The notes under the pieces are model-generated. The model was given only the letters and a program-made list of their open reading frames with translations. It did not search any database and was not told the origin of the DNA. A stretch of 64,000 bases of DNA from Taenia hydatigena (lineage: Eukaryota > Platyhelminthes > Cestoda > Cyclophyllidea > Taeniidae), in NCBI GenBank assembly GCA_036345935.2, contig JADWOT020000001.1, positions 32,495,971 through 32,559,970 on the forward strand, in the 5' to 3' direction. The position numbers were made by a program, and so were the translations under genes. Shown here one piece after another: positions 21,585 to 33,816 of this stretch (positions are counted from its first letter, which is position 1; each line of letters begins with the position of its first letter).

Positions 21585-21999
21585 ATGTGTATGGGTGGTA
21601 TTTCGAAATGGAGTCAGTATGGACCGCCAGTCGGAAAGAGGTCTGTGAGTTTGCCATTTCGGTTTCTCATTACTACTTTACAAACCAATGGAATGCCAAG
21701 TCGGCACGGTAAAGGCGCCAGTTCTGTTCTGCTCCTTAGACAAATTTCCATTCCAAAACGCAAAATAATGTAGAACATTTTCCCCATTTCTCATGAAGAT
21801 TTGGTTCATGTTGTGTGGTGGAGACAAAGAGGGCACAGTCATCAGCCTGCATTCGTCTCTTCTACCCAATATCAGCCACACCTTTGAAGAGAATGAAGTG
21901 AATTGTTATTACCATTCATTTTGCGTTTTTGTAATGAAACTTCGTCCTCCTGAAGCAACCGCAGTTTGGATCCGTGCTCCACCACCCGAAAACAATTAG
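21585..21999 (+). pseudogene. Argonaute-like PIWI block near the NITHP motif
   Basis: The frame at 21793-21999 reads LLPNISHTFEENEVNCYYHS, matching Argonaute GNIPAGTTVDT-NITHPFEF then DFYLCSH. PPEATAVW follows at the position of the RPSHY-VLW segment. A recurrent N-type block (VFVNRLSPSTDNF) lies upstream near 21288-21345. Confidence 0.5.
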
Positions 22000-22390
22000 G
22001 CCGAGGTTGCGTGACTGAGGGCAGAAGTGACAGTGGAGCGATGTGACATTACCTGCTTCTGGTTTCCGCCTTTTCAGGATGTACTATCTTTCAGTTTTCC
22101 TTTTTTAATGGCATTTGTGATCAAACGGAACGAATAAATTGATGTCGGAGGAGAGCACTTTACGTACTGGTTTTTATGCTGGAAATTTGTGTTTTGATGG
22201 TTTGGTAGGCAGTGGGACATTTTAGTTTGGCAAGATTAAGGCTAGTAAGGCATTATTTGCTTAGAAAGACATGAGAAGAATGATATTCCTTTGCGCTCTA
22301 TGCGATGAGAATGGAGGCATCGGTGAGCGGCCTTGAGGGCGATTCGCACTTGACACAAACTTAGAACTCTAAAATAGTCGCTCTCTGAAA

Positions 22391-22918
22391 ATGGAGGATG
22401 GTGATAGGCGTTACCACAACGTCATCACAGGCAAATTAAAAAGTCATCAACATCTATCATTGTCTACGGTGGCAGCCGCAAGGCTGGAAGGCGAAATTGT
22501 CGCGGTTCCACGTATCAACGACCTATCCAAAGGGGTGCTTTTTATGACGCACACTCGCGGGAGTGTTGCAGTGCCAAACATCCTGCTAGTTAACCATTCA
22601 ACCATCCCACAGCTCTGCATAAGCAGCGCCGTTGGCAAAGCACCCAGAGATCCTCCTTGCAGCAGCAATTCCAATCACTGCGACAACGACATTGCAGCAG
22701 CCGCAACAACGACGCAAGTCGTCGTCTCTTCTGTGACGATTCCGATCCAGACAGGGATGCGGCCACTCCACCCAGTGTCCACTACCATTGTAGTAGAAAC
22801 ACTCGAGTCCGCGCTTTTCTTAGCCAGAGACGCCAACGATGTTTCTATGCTTGTGGCTACGCCAACATCAACGGCCTGCGAAACCATGTGCACAGATTTT
22901 AAACATTCTCATGCGTAG
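22391..22918 (+). other. Open frame entering the 3.17 kb duplication
   Basis: The frame is 175 codons long. Its second half, from 22699, is inside the duplicated segment and recurs identically at 30821-31040. STTIVVETLESALFLARDAN may be an L2 remnant ([15 protein letters not shown]), by analogy with MTMTVAARDANDA at 28.4 kb. The first half is unique. Opposite-strand frames are equally open. Confidence 0.3.
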
Positions 22919-24269
22919 AACCTGTTTCACAAAATTAAGTGCTTAGAGTTGTAATTCGTGAGTTCAGCATTATCGTCGGGTTAATGATCTTAAGATTAGT
23001 GCTGTGGGATGAGACGTGGTGACATTTAAATGCATAGTTGGATGCTCTCGTCTCACGATGCATCGCATAACATTTGTCCCTTTGATGGTAAGAACTAAAA
23101 GTCGCCCCAAGAGATTAGTCACTTGTCGCGTTTGTGTAAGTAGTTGATATTCAAGTTCCACTCCAGCTGTCTGACTGAGTAGTAGGTTGTTGAGAGCCGA
23201 ATAAACCCACTTAACATGACAGACTTATCAGACTACGCACCTTAGGTGATGCTGACAAATTACTGTGCACAGGAAAAGCTCCATTAGTAAGTTAATTGAG
23301 CAAATGATTTGGCCATATCGAGTCAGTTTGGGTGAGGCAGCATAACATAGTAGAGCAATGGCCAGGATGCACTGCATCTCGCAGACAACACTACGAAGGA
23401 GTGGTCGCTCGGACCATGCAACACATCTCCCTTTGCTGATAGGTGAATGTAAACAGGTCTGATGATTGATGAATGAACTCGTTCACAAAACTTAGGTTTG
23501 CAGCATTCCTCTGCTATCATCAGATGAAATGGAAAGAAGGACGCAGTAGCATTCCAATGAATAACATCGTCTTGTTAGATGGCTGGATGCTATCCCTTTG
23601 CTGTGCACTGCACAAAAAGATAAGCGATTCGCTTTTGACTAAAGAAAGGTGAGTATCGCTTTCTACCTTCGAAAAGTTGTGAAGTTGCCATGGAACAGTC
23701 TCGTCTCAGCCAGTTCTGCTAAAGAATAAAGTAAGGAATGCACCTCATGTCAAATGCTCTGGAAACCCACCGTAAATCTCCAGACATGGAAGCATAATCT
23801 TCCCCCTCATTAATCAATGTCATAGTGTGCTGATGGAGCCTGTAAAACATTAAAGACTCCCTGGATATGTTTTTCTGCCAATTTATTTTGCGCAGTCACG
23901 TCGTCCCTTGAATAGCTAAAATACGTGTCACAATTAGCCATTATTGCCAACTTTCGTGCGTGCATCACTAATGTCAATTAGTCATTTCCCGCTTTGCTCA
24001 TCGCCTGCCCCTATTGGCTATCCAGTATACTTGTCATGCTGTCAACATGCTTCTAGCCAACCAGCAAGCCACGCAGACAATCAATTGAGAAAGGAAGCAA
24101 ATTTTTAAGTTACCTATTGCACAAATTGTTGACTGAATAGTCCATCAAATAACCAAATGACCATCCAACTGACCAACAGCCAAAACGAGACTTATTCCTT
24201 GGCACAGATTGATGATTATAACGATTCCAATGGCAAGCGACATCTAAGATGGACAATGCTCTCTGCCGG

Positions 24270-24407
24270 GGTTTGTTAGGTTTTCATACAGCCTGCCATT
24301 TAGTCTCGCATATTGTTGAATGCGTGACTGGCCGAACCGGCAAACCAAATGAGCATCCACCTGATCAACAGCCAACAATTGTGTTTCTGTGTCGGCATCC
24401 TCCGTAG
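24270..24407 (+). pseudogene. Argonaute-like PIWI block at the second slicer Asp
   Basis: Reads HIVECVTGRTGKPNEHPPDQ then QPTIVFLCRHPP, stop. It fits Argonaute MVRELLIQFYKSTRFKP then TRIIFYRDGVSEG. The FYRDG position reads FLCRH, so the Asp is replaced. Copies are at 32.4-32.5 (+), 34.05-34.23 (-) and 55.92-56.05 kb (+). It runs opposite to the MID block just downstream. Confidence 0.5.
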
Positions 24408-24621
24408 TACGTCGGCACCACCATTAAAAATTGAGAACTCAAGATGCGCCTCCTAAATAGATAATGAAAATTAGCACTTGGTGTGACCAAAACTTCATTT
24501 GGACCATACCACTATACCGGAGTGAAAGGTGGCAGAAGGTAAGGAGCACGAGCATCCAAGCAGCAGAAGGAGCAAGCAGTATCATAGTTAATGTAAATTG
24601 ACAGTGGCACATATACTGCCA

Positions 24622-25686
24622 CTAATCCACCAAATAGACTGCATTGCGGCAGCAATTCACCGGCAGCAAGACTGGGTACGTGCTGAAGAAGGCAGCGCAG
24701 ACCATTTCATCCTCCGACAGTGTCTTCGCCAAGTCACCGAGGCATAAACCTTGCGACGATGTGGCTGCCTTATCTGTCATCAACGAGAAGACGATCATGT
24801 ACTCCAACTCTGCCCGCTGCAAAGGTGTAGAGGTCAAGGAGGTGAGACAAAATCCGCATTCCTAATGCACTTTGCGATTCGCTCTTGCAATAAATGCTCT
24901 TATCTTATTAATTGGAGAATCCTCTTTCAAGTGATTTGGTTTATGCCACCTAAGACGTTGTTAAAACTGACACCACACAGGATTCTTACAGGCGAAAGCA
25001 CGAAAGCTCTTTACTGACGAGCAGTGCGACAGAAAAGATTCCATTGTGCTTCTTCTCTTCTGTCTATTCTGTGTTTGGTAGATCCCTAAGGCTGCGAAGA
25101 TTACGAGGACTCGCTTGGGTCGAAAGGACACCTCCGACAATGTCACTCATGCATGAAGTATACTCATAGATATGAGACGGTAAAAATCACTAGATGATTG
25201 TAGGGACGAAGTTCATCGAGTCTCAAATTTCTTGATGTAGCAATCCGCTCTTGAACCAAGGAGACAATGGATGATTTTTGAATCTCTCCCACCTCGCAAA
25301 GGAAACGTTAGCAGTCGAGACAACTCGGATTATCTAAATCGAGCGACTTAAGTAGCAGGTAACACACCTGCATGTCCAAGTAGGCAAGTTGTGCGGACAT
25401 CGCTTGTCCAGTAATAAGGCCACCAATGGATGCAAAACGGTCTCGATCCACATTGACTGAGCGGTGACTTCCACGACGGATGAGGTTGTTACAATGGCAG
25501 CAGCTGTGCATCGACACATTCACAAAGATGTGTAATAGAACAGATTTTGTCGTCCCTCACTTGAGCCTTATTTGCTCGCAACGAGTAGATTGAATGCAGG
25601 TGCGTATCAGTATCCATCGCTGGTGATATGAGTAACGAGGTAAGATGATAAGGATTAAGCGCGTTTGGAGGAGGACTAGTGCTCAT
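24622..25686 (-). pseudogene. Argonaute-like L2-MID unit, duplication copy A
   Basis: On the minus strand, from high to low coordinate: MDTDTHLHSIYS module (25.6 kb), MSAQLAYLDMQVCYLLLKSL, VQERIATSRNLRLDELRPYN (L2 end), MSDIVG/LS-type MID start (about 25.15 kb), then CLGDLAKTLSEDEMVCAAFF and STYPVLLPVNCCRNAVYL. The last two fit MID [20 protein letters not shown]. Stops and frame changes separate the blocks. Confidence 0.6.
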
Positions 25687-26079
25687 GCTCTACCATCACC
25701 ATTTCTGTGATTGGTGTCGCTGGGAGACTTTGCCTGATTCTACGGCGAGACAGACAGCAGCATCAGGTCGACACGTTTGAATTATATATGCCTGACTAAT
25801 TTGTATTCAAAGTTAGACGATGACGTTTTTAAAATTTGACAGAATACGAGAAAATCGGCCATTTAAAGCTGCTATCAACCCAACAAAATCGAGGGTAGTA
25901 AGAGGCATCAATGTTGTGTTTCCTTACTAGGCATAGCTTCATTATCGGATTAAGGTCCAGCGGCAGCACGGCAACCTCCATTCACCTCACTTTTGTGGCG
26001 GCTAGTTCTTGCCTAGAGCGAATTCGAGCAGGAGGTATTGACCGCTGACAAAAGTTATGTACTAATAATTTGCTTAAAA

Positions 26080-26380
26080 TAGGCCCGTCTCTCGACTCGG
26101 GCGGCGCAGGAGACGGTACGAAATGTTATGTCTCCAGCCACCAATTTAGCTAATATAATGACGGTGGCGATTCGTTCCTTCTGCTTGGTCATCGTTTCCT
26201 TACACTCTTTGCGTGCTGATGCTCATATTCACTCTGGGCGAGAATCGACAGCCACAAAACGTTGAGTGCGTCCATTCGGCTTGACCCAAATTCTGCGGGT
26301 TTCCGTTAGACATATCTACACCTCGTGCCGTCGGTGGGTTTTAACCCAACTAAAAGGCTGTGCCTAGTAAGGAAAAACGA
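26080..26380 (+). pseudogene. Decayed Argonaute-like N/L1 block
   Basis: AAQETVRNVMSPATN corresponds to AAQDTVRDFISPTTD at 12.65 kb, followed by a frame-broken equivalent of the LGEN/LPQN stretch near 26230. The GGG loop has been lost. Confidence 0.4.
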
Positions 26381-26439
26381 AATTGATGTTCCTCATAGCG
26401 CCTTGAGTTTGTTTGATTAGTAGAACGAGTGGCTTGAAT

Positions 26440-26700
26440 GCAGGTAGGCAGCATTCTCCATTACTAGTTGCATGATTAGCGAGGTAACTTAATGAGGATA
26501 AAGGACGTTAAGAGAAGGCTCGACGATGTCATTGCTTCGTTGCTGCCTCCGTGATAGGTGCTGCTGCTAGGATGCCGGGGTGCATGCACACGCGCAGCTC
26601 TGCTGATCAGAACGGGTCAGATCAGCAACCACCACAGCCACTTCGTCACGTCAGCATACCACCATGCCAGAGTAAAAGAGGCTTGAAGGTAAGGAGCATG
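26440..26700 (-). repeat. Inverted copy of the pre-N-terminal array module
   Basis: The reverse complement matches 8900-9060, 41840-41960 and 46750-46920. The shared stretch runs through CAGCTCTGCTGATCAGAACG and the GAAGCAGTGACATCGCC block. It is non-coding or untranslated as far as can be seen. Confidence 0.7.
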
Positions 26701-26819
26701 AGCAACCAAGCATCAGAAAAAGGAAAGGAAAAACAGTGTCGAGGTCAATTTGAATTGTCAGTAATAGTTATGCTGTCATAATGGATCCAGTTTCACTGCA
26801 TTGAGACAGCAGTCAACCA

Positions 26820-27851
26820 ATGCAAACCTCCAGTACGTGCAGAATAAGGCTTCGCAGACTGACTCGTCCTTCAACAGCGCTATCACCGTGTCACCAAAGC
26901 ATGAAACTTGCAGCAATGTGGCTGCCTAATTCATCGTCGACGAGAAGACAAGGATTTGAGATTGAATCACGAGTGTTCTGGAGGCGAGTAAATAAATAAT
27001 ATGAGATTTTGCGGTCTATTTAATCCCACTTTACTTGTTTCAAGGGTGTGAAGGTCAAGAAGGAGAGATAAACGCCAAACTGACCACGCGCTTTGCGATC
27101 CCTTCTTGCCACGACCCGAGCAGATACCAACCAGAGAGTCTTCAGTGCTTTTTTATGGTGTTCTCTTTCAAGTGCTGCGATTGGTGCCATTTGTTGAAAC
27201 GGGCGCCACACGGGATTCTCAACAGACAAAAGACCGAAAGATTCCGGCGTACTTGTTCTTTTCCGTCTATCCTACCCCTGGTTGACCCCTAAGACCATGA
27301 CGGTTGCAAGGACTCACTTGGGTCGAAGAACCATCTCTGTAGTAATCACTCATGCGAGAAGTGAATGCAGGGACATGAGTCGTTAAATTTCACTAGATAG
27401 TTGCAAGGGCGAATTTGAGCCAAGCCTGAAAGTTCCCGAGGCTGCAAGCTACTTTTGAACCAAGGAGAACAAAGTGGATGAAAGACGAATCGCTCCCACA
27501 TTGCAGAAAAACGTTGATAGTCCAGACAAATTGAAGAGTCCAAGTCAAATGGCTTTGTTAGCGAGCAACACACGCCTGTCTGCCAAAGTAGGCAAGTTGT
27601 GCAAGCGTCACTTGTTTAGCGATTGGATCACCATTTGGTGCTAAAATGGCAAGAGGTCCACCACGATCGTAGATGCTACTTGCAAACAGTCTCAATCTGC
27701 ATTGGCTGAGAGGTGGCTCCCACGAAGTTTGATGCTGCTGCAATGTCAGCAGCGATGCACCGCCATAATTGTGAAGGCGCGTAACAGGGCGGGCATCAAT
27801 TTCCATCACTGGGGACATTGATGATGAGTTGGGATGAGGAGGATTAAGCAC
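26820..27851 (-). pseudogene. Argonaute-like L2-MID unit, diverged copy
   Basis: Minus strand in order: SPVMEIDARP and HQTSWEPPLSQ (27.7-27.8 kb), LAQLAYFGRQA, the L2 end and a MID start near 27.35 kb, YLSFLTFTPLKQVKWD (27.03 kb, cf. LTFSPLEQAECEQL at 29.65 kb), then a broken MID block at 26.82-26.95 kb. It is clearly related to the 24.6 and 32.8 kb units but much more diverged. Confidence 0.5.
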
Positions 27852-28029
27852 GTTCGGGAATGGACAGGTTCTGTTGCTGAACCACCACAGTCGCTGTAAT
27901 TAGTGCTGCTGCGAGGAAGAAGAGACGCAGGCACACGCGATTTCAACGGCCAGATTAGCCACCACATAATTCAATAACGTTGACATTTCTGAATCGGCTT
28001 CATCACGTCGCCATACCTGTATTATTCAT

Positions 28030-28075
28030 GCTTGACTACGAAGCGTTCAAAGAACACGTCTCTGGCTTCGAAACC
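28030..28075 (-). pseudogene. Argonaute-like N-terminal block (VF-E-F motif), short
   Basis: The minus strand reads VFFERFVVKHE, stop, YRYGDVMKP, a truncated member of the recurrent N-terminal motif. Confidence 0.35.
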
Positions 28076-28284
28076 GTCGTCTTTAGCCTTCACATCAATT
28101 AAGAGTACTTCCTGGCGGATCGTACTCTACTCTTTCTAAGGGAATAAAAGCTATGCAAAAATGAGGGAAAGAGGATGCACAGATCCAATTACAGAAAACA
28201 ACAACCCAACGAAATGTGTCGCAGACTCAGAAAGCACTTTTCTCTCTCAAACGTAAATGATGACGGTTCTGCAGCAAGAATGGT

Positions 28285-28500
28285 GTTCGCCGAACACTTC
28301 TCGTTCACCATTGAGGACTACTAAGTCAAGCCTATATGAAGCGCATAAGCCGTAATTATTTCAGTCGTTCGGTCTAGCAGATGGACGCGAGTGCTTATGA
28401 CTATGACCGTAGCAGCTAGAGATGCCAATGATGCCCGAGCTGGCGTGCATAACTGTGCTTCTCTTCACATCTCAGTGGTTAGTGCTGCCTTGACCTAAGG
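28285..28500 (+). pseudogene. Argonaute-like N motif and L2 block
   Basis: 28290-28325 reads VFAEHFSFTIEDY, stop. Then 28395-28500 reads LMTMTVAARDANDARAGVHN, which resembles L2 [16 protein letters not shown]. N motif and L2 lie only 60 bases apart, so the N-to-PAZ part has been deleted. Confidence 0.4.
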
Positions 28501-28706
28501 GAACTCCACATCCACGCAAAGAGGTTGTGTTATAGCGGCCTTAACCAGGATGCGAATGCGGCATCACCATCTGTTTGAGGTATATGGCTGAGGTGATGTG
28601 GTGGGGCTATTCCTTGAAAAAACCTTAGCATCGACTTCTTACTCTTCTCCCTCTACTTTACGCATACACTGAGGCTACTTATCAGTGCTGAGGAGACGTC
28701 AGGCTT

Positions 28707-28964
28707 TTAACCACCAATGTGAGGTGGTGAGGCTTCAAGCATATTGTGTCCCACAACTGCTCTAAGCCTCCCGGCCCAGCCCTTGTTCTTTCCACGCCAA
28801 TGCGTTTGATCCTCGCTTGAATGCCATTGTCTTTCAAGCCCAAGTGAAATCTTGCACAATCCACAAAGAGTAATGCGAATTCCTTGCATGTGGTGCTTAG
28901 GATTCTTGTAGTCGGTAGACCGCAATCGAAGGATATTGAGAGGCTGCTGTACCCCGAAGCACAC
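28707..28964 (-). pseudogene. Argonaute-like MID-PIWI junction
   Basis: The 85-codon minus frame contains YKNPKHHMQGIRITLCGLCK then ISLGLERQ, matching Argonaute [20 protein letters not shown]. An overlapping frame (28682-28975) is open but lacks this match. Confidence 0.5.
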
Positions 28965-29589
28965 AACCCTCTCACTGAACTCAGGGTGGCATCCTTGTCA
29001 GCTCAAATGACGCTCAATCCTCCTTCTTTTCTCCTACTCCTTCAGCAAGTCAACTGTTGTAGGTGTGCAAGAATGCTCACTTGTTTGAAATAAGATGTCA
29101 TTTGTGCAAGGTTTAATTGCATCGGCGTGGAAGGAGAAAAGGCTTGGAAAAAAGACAAATATTAGGAAGGTAATGTCTGATTCGCATAAGGATGGTGTGC
29201 GGCATCTTCCTCCACCTCGCCTTGAGTATGTGCCGATCATTTTGCCCATGTTCTTCTTAGGCGGCTAGTTAATCAGTGGAGTGTAATTCAGTTTTATGTG
29301 GAGTATACGTTTGCAACTGCTTCTGAGGTTCTTAATTTTGGTGGTATTGTCTACGTTGGTAGCATGGTTACTGATCTATTGATTAGTTGACAACCAGAGC
29401 TATGACCATGTGGCATTTGACTTTCTCCTATTATAACCTACGCACTTGATTGCCAAATGAGAGAAACTGGTGAACTGGATCACCCACAGCTACAGCCATG
29501 CTCAACAGTTTGCTCGTTACAGACATGACTAATGAACGGCAACTTGAACGATTGCTGATTGAAATCCGACATCGACCGCATCACTTGAA

Positions 29590-29947
29590 ATGAAAGTTTT
29601 AATTAAAAGAGCGCATTGCGAAGTGTCCAAAGGTTGTGAGATTCGTCATTCCTCTTTGACATTCTCACCCTTGGAACAAGCAGAGTGTGAGCAGTTAGTA
29701 CACAAGGTCTCATGGAATCCAAATGCTCGCGTCCGGCACGCTGGGATGATTGGGCGCTGCTGCTCACGCAGTTCAGTTTCAAATCCTCGTCAACTCGTCG
29801 ACGGCAGACGAGGCAGTCACATCGCCGCAATGCTCATGCTTTGGTAAGTTTATGAAGATGCTATCGGAGGATGAAATAGTCTGCGTAGCCTTCTTCTGCA
29901 CAAACCGAGGCTGCGCATTGGTGGACTGCTGCCACCGGGCATCATAA
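29590..29947 (+). pseudogene. Argonaute-like MID domain, best preserved
   Basis: Frame 1 reads CEIRHSSLTFSPLEQAECEQ then LVHKV and HAGMIG, matching Argonaute [20 protein letters not shown] then DAGMPIQ. After a frameshift near 29800, frame 2 reads CFGKFMKMLSEDEIVCVAFF then CTNRGCALVDCC. No stop lies within either part. MID binds the 5' end of the guide RNA in Argonautes. Confidence 0.65.
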
Positions 29948-30065
29948 TGACATTAGAGGTGTTGCTGTCAATTTAAATTAACTTTGATACTGGTTTTCTT
30001 CCCTTATTTTGGTGTTTGGTTACATTGGGTTTTGTCCGCTTGAAGTGCTAATTTTCACTACCCAT

Positions 30066-30122
30066 CTTGGGAAGTATCGAGTAAAGGGAATGAGATAACC
30101 ATCAGTGCATTACGTGGACAAG
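30066..30122 (+). pseudogene. Small Argonaute-like exon after MID, conserved donor
   Basis: Reads GKYRVKGMR, stop, PSVHYVDK|GTGAGT. Same position, donor and length as 11037-11087. A TAA replaces a sense codon here. Confidence 0.4.
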
Positions 30123-30820
30123 GTGAGTGGGTGTGAGGGACGCGGTAGTCACCTGTAAGAGGTGGTCGGAATTAATTAAGTAAGTGGAAAAAGGAAATAG
30201 TAATTAATGCGGATAATCCACTAGAATCATTAAAATGCGCAACAGTTGTCTTTCTCAAGTTCACTTCACTTCTGTTTCCTACTAGTTAAATGTCCTTGCA
30301 TTCGGTGACTTCAGACCTCGCATGGAATCGTCGGAGTGACGCCTGTGATAAGCCAGACAAAGGTGGATGCCCAGCCAGCATAAGCATAGACATAGACACA
30401 GAGAGGTGATTAACTCAGGTTGAACGAATTCTCCAGTCGTTTTTCAATCCACCAGCAACCTCTGAAGGATTCCACCTCTACATTTGAATAGTTGCTGAGG
30501 TAGTGCCTGGTCGTATTATTTGGATCAGTCCACCTCTCAGCAATCCGGCTACCCACAGTCAATTCAGCACTAAACTCTCGGATGTCGAAAAGGCGAATGA
30601 CATTTTCATATCATTGGGAGCTGGTCAGAAGATGCAGCACTGATAACTCTATTATAAAAGCATTTGGTCTTCACTGGAAAAGACTTGCCAAACAAAGAGT
30701 ATTAAGTAATTAAGACGGACGCCTCGAGACAGGAAGAGGAGACAATGGATTACATTGAGTTCGTCTCTATGCCAAGTCATTCCATGCGCTACAATAAGCC
30801 ACAGTTGTGTTGGACGTAGA
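30123..30820. other. Spacer before duplication copy B
   Basis: Contains the intronic module that follows the GTGAGT donor in other copies (30120-30300), then unassigned sequence up to the abrupt duplication edge at 30821. Confidence 0.45.
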
Positions 30821-32395
30821 AGCCGCAACAACGACGCAAGTCGTCGTCTCTTCTGTGACGATTCCGATCCAGACAGGGATGCGGCCACTCCACCCAGTGT
30901 CCACTACCATTGTAGTAGAAACACTCGAGTCCGCGCTTTTCTTAGCCAGAGACGCCAACGATGTTTCTATGCTTGTGGCTACGCCAACATCAACGGCCTG
31001 CGAAACCATGTGCACAGATTTTAAACATTCTCATGCGTAGAACCTGTTTCACAAAATTAAGTGCTTAGAGTTGTAATTCGTGAGTTCAGCATTATCGTCG
31101 GGTTAATGATCTTAAGATTAGTGCTGTGGGATGAGACGTGGTGACATTTAAATGCATAGTTGGATGCTCTCGTCTCACGATGCATCGCATAACATTTGTC
31201 CCTTTGATGGTAAGAACTAAAAGTCGCCCCAAGAGATTAGTCACTTGTCGCGTTTGTGTAAGTAGTTGATATTCAAGTTCCACTCCAGCTGTCTGACTGA
31301 GTAGTAGGTTGTTGAGAGCCGAATAAACCCACTTAACATGACAGACTTATCAGACTACGCACCTTAGGTGATGCTGACAAATTACTGTGCACAGGAAAAG
31401 CTCCATTAGTAAGTTAATTGAGCAAATGATTTGGCCATATCGAGTCAGTTTGGGTGAGGCAGCATAACATAGTAGAGCAATGGCCAGGATGCACTGCATC
31501 TCGCAGACAACACTACGAAGGAGTGGTCGCTCGGACCATGCAACACATCTCCCTTTGCTGATAGGTGAATGTAAACAGGTCTGATGATTGATGAATGAAC
31601 TCGTTCACAAAACTTAGGTTTGCAGCATTCCTCTGCTATCATCAGATGAAATGGAAAGAAGGACGCAGTAGCATTCCAATGAATAACATCGTCTTGTTAG
31701 ATGGCTGGATGCTATCCCTTTGCTGTGCACTGCACAAAAAGATAAGCGATTCGCTTTTGACTAAAGAAAGGTGAGTATCGCTTTCTACCTTCGAAAAGTT
31801 GTGAAGTTGCCATGGAACAGTCTCGTCTCAGCCAGTTCTGCTAAAGAATAAAGTAAGGAATGAACCCCATGCCAAATGCTTTGGAAACCCACCGCAAATC
31901 TCCAGACATGGAAGCATAATCTTCCCCCTTATTAATCAATGTCATAGTGTGCTGATGGAGCCTGTAAAACATTAAAGACTCCCTGGATATGCCTTTCTGC
32001 TAATTTATTTTGCGCAGTCACGTCGTCCCTTGAAAAGCTAAAATACGTGTCACAAGTAGCAATTATTGCCAACTTTCGTGCGTGCATCACTAATGTCAAT
32101 TAGTCATTTCCCACTTTGCTCATCGCCTGCCCCTATTGGCTATCCAGTAAACTTGTCATGCTCTCAACATGCTTCCAGCCAACCAGCAAGCCACGCAGAC
32201 AATCAATTGAGAAAGGAAGCAACTTTTAAGTTACCTATTGCACAAATTGTTGACTGACTGACTGACTAGTCCATCAACTAATCAAATGACCATCCAACTG
32301 ACCAACAGCCAAAACGAGACTTTTTCCTTGGCATAGATTGATGATTATAACGATTCCAATGGCAAGTGACATCTAAGATGGGCAATGCTCTCTGC

Positions 32396-32533
32396 CGGGG
32401 TTCGTTGGGTTTTCATACAGCCTGCCATTTAGTCTCGCATATTGTTGAATGCGTGACTGGCCGAACCAGCAAACCAAATGGGCATCCACCTAATTAACAG
32501 CCAGCAATTGTGTTTCTGTGTCGACATCCTCCG
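32396..32533 (+). pseudogene. Argonaute-like PIWI block (copy of 24270-24407)
   Basis: Same reading as copy A, but a TAA at 32495-32497 falls in the middle (HPPN, stop), where copy A reads DQQ. The block was therefore still changing after the duplication. Confidence 0.5.
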
Positions 32534-32750
32534 TAGTACTTCGGAACCACCATTAAAAATTGAGAACTCAAGATGCGCCTCCTAAATAGATAATGAAAAT
32601 TAGCACTTGGTGTGACCAAAACTTCATTTGGACCATACCACTATACCGGAGTGAAAGGTGGCAGAAGGTAAGGAGCACGAGCATCCAAGCAGCAGAAGGA
32701 GCAAACAGTATCATAGCTAATGTAAATTGACAGTGGCACATATACTGCCA

Positions 32751-33816
32751 CTAACCCACCAAATAGACTGCATTGCGGCAACAATTCACCGGTGGCAAGA
32801 CTAGGTACGTGCTGAAGAAGGCAGCGCAGACCATTTCATCCTCCGACAGTGTCTTCGCCAAGTCACCGAAGCATAAACCTTGCGATGATGTGGCTGCCTC
32901 ATCTGTCATCAATGAGAAGACGATCATCTGCTCCAACTCTGCCCGTTGCAAAGGTGTAGAGGTCAAGGAGGTGCGACAAGATCCGCATTCCTTATGCGCT
33001 TTGCGATTCGCTCTTGCAATAAATGCTTTTATCGTAATAATTGGAGAATCCTCTTTCAAGTAATTTGGTTTATGTCACCTAAGGCGTTGTTAAAACTGAC
33101 ACCACACGGGATTCTTACAGGCGAAAGCTCGAGAGCTCTTTACTGACGAGCAGTGCGACAGGAAAGATTCCATTATGCTTCTTCTCTTCTGTCTATTCTG
33201 TGTTTGATAGATCCCTAAGGCTGCGAAGATTACGAGGACTCGCTTGGGTCGAAAGGACACCTCCGACAATGTCACTCATGCATGAAGTATACTCATAGAT
33301 ATGAGACGGTAAAAATCACTAGATGATTGTAGGGACGAAGTTCATCGAGTCTCAAATTTCTTGATGTAGCAATCCGCTCTTGAACCAAGGAGACAATGGA
33401 TGATTTTTGAATCTCTCCCACCTCGCAAAGGAAACGTTAGCAGTCGAGACAACTCGGATTATCAAAATCGAGCGACTTAAGTAGCCGGTAACACACCTGC
33501 ATGTCCAAATAGGCAAGTTGTGAGGACATCGTTTGTCCAGTAATAGGGCCACCAATGGATGCAAAAACGGTCCCGATCCACATTGACTGAGCGGTGACTT
33601 CAACGACAGATGAGGCTATTACAATGTCAGCAGCTGTGTGTCGACACATCCATAAAGGTGTGCAACAGAATGGAATTCGTCTTTCCTTACTTGACCCTCA
33701 TTTACTCGCAACGAGTAGATTGAATGCAGGTGCGTATCAGTATCCATCGCTGGTGATATGAGTAACGAGGTAAGATGATAAGGATTAAGCGCGTTTGGAG
33801 GAGGACTAGTGCTCAT
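32751..33816 (-). pseudogene. Argonaute-like L2-MID unit, duplication copy B
   Basis: Same order as 24622-25686. The MID part is longer open here: 33059-32751 reads KECGSCRTSLTSTPLQRAEL then EQMIVFSLMTDEAAT, CFGDLAKTLSEDEMVCAAFF and STYLVLPPVNCCRNAVYLVG without a stop. TPLQRAELEQ equals the Argonaute [10 protein letters not shown] position. Confidence 0.65.

Larger units (their letters stand above)
22699..25872 (+). repeat. 3.17 kb direct duplication, copy A
   Basis: Matches 30821-34002. The first 1042 bases (22699-23740) show no mismatch by eye. The middle differs at several percent, and about 25081-25360 and 25590-25850 are again near-identical. The edges are abrupt: AGCCGCAACAACGACG at the left and ATTTAAAGCTGC at the right. 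Confidence 0.95.

Noticed and set aside
23323..23520. Open frames identical at 23 and 31 kb taken as conserved genes
   Set aside because: Identity reflects the recent DNA duplication or conversion, not selection. No family match, and the opposite strand is equally open.
24644..24865. Frame YVLKKAAQTISSSDSVFAKS, repeated at 32.8, 26.8 and 57.0 kb
   Set aside because: It looks protein-like in all copies but is the antisense of the MID block. The sense strand keeps order with L2 and the GRVL segment and matches Argonaute MID.
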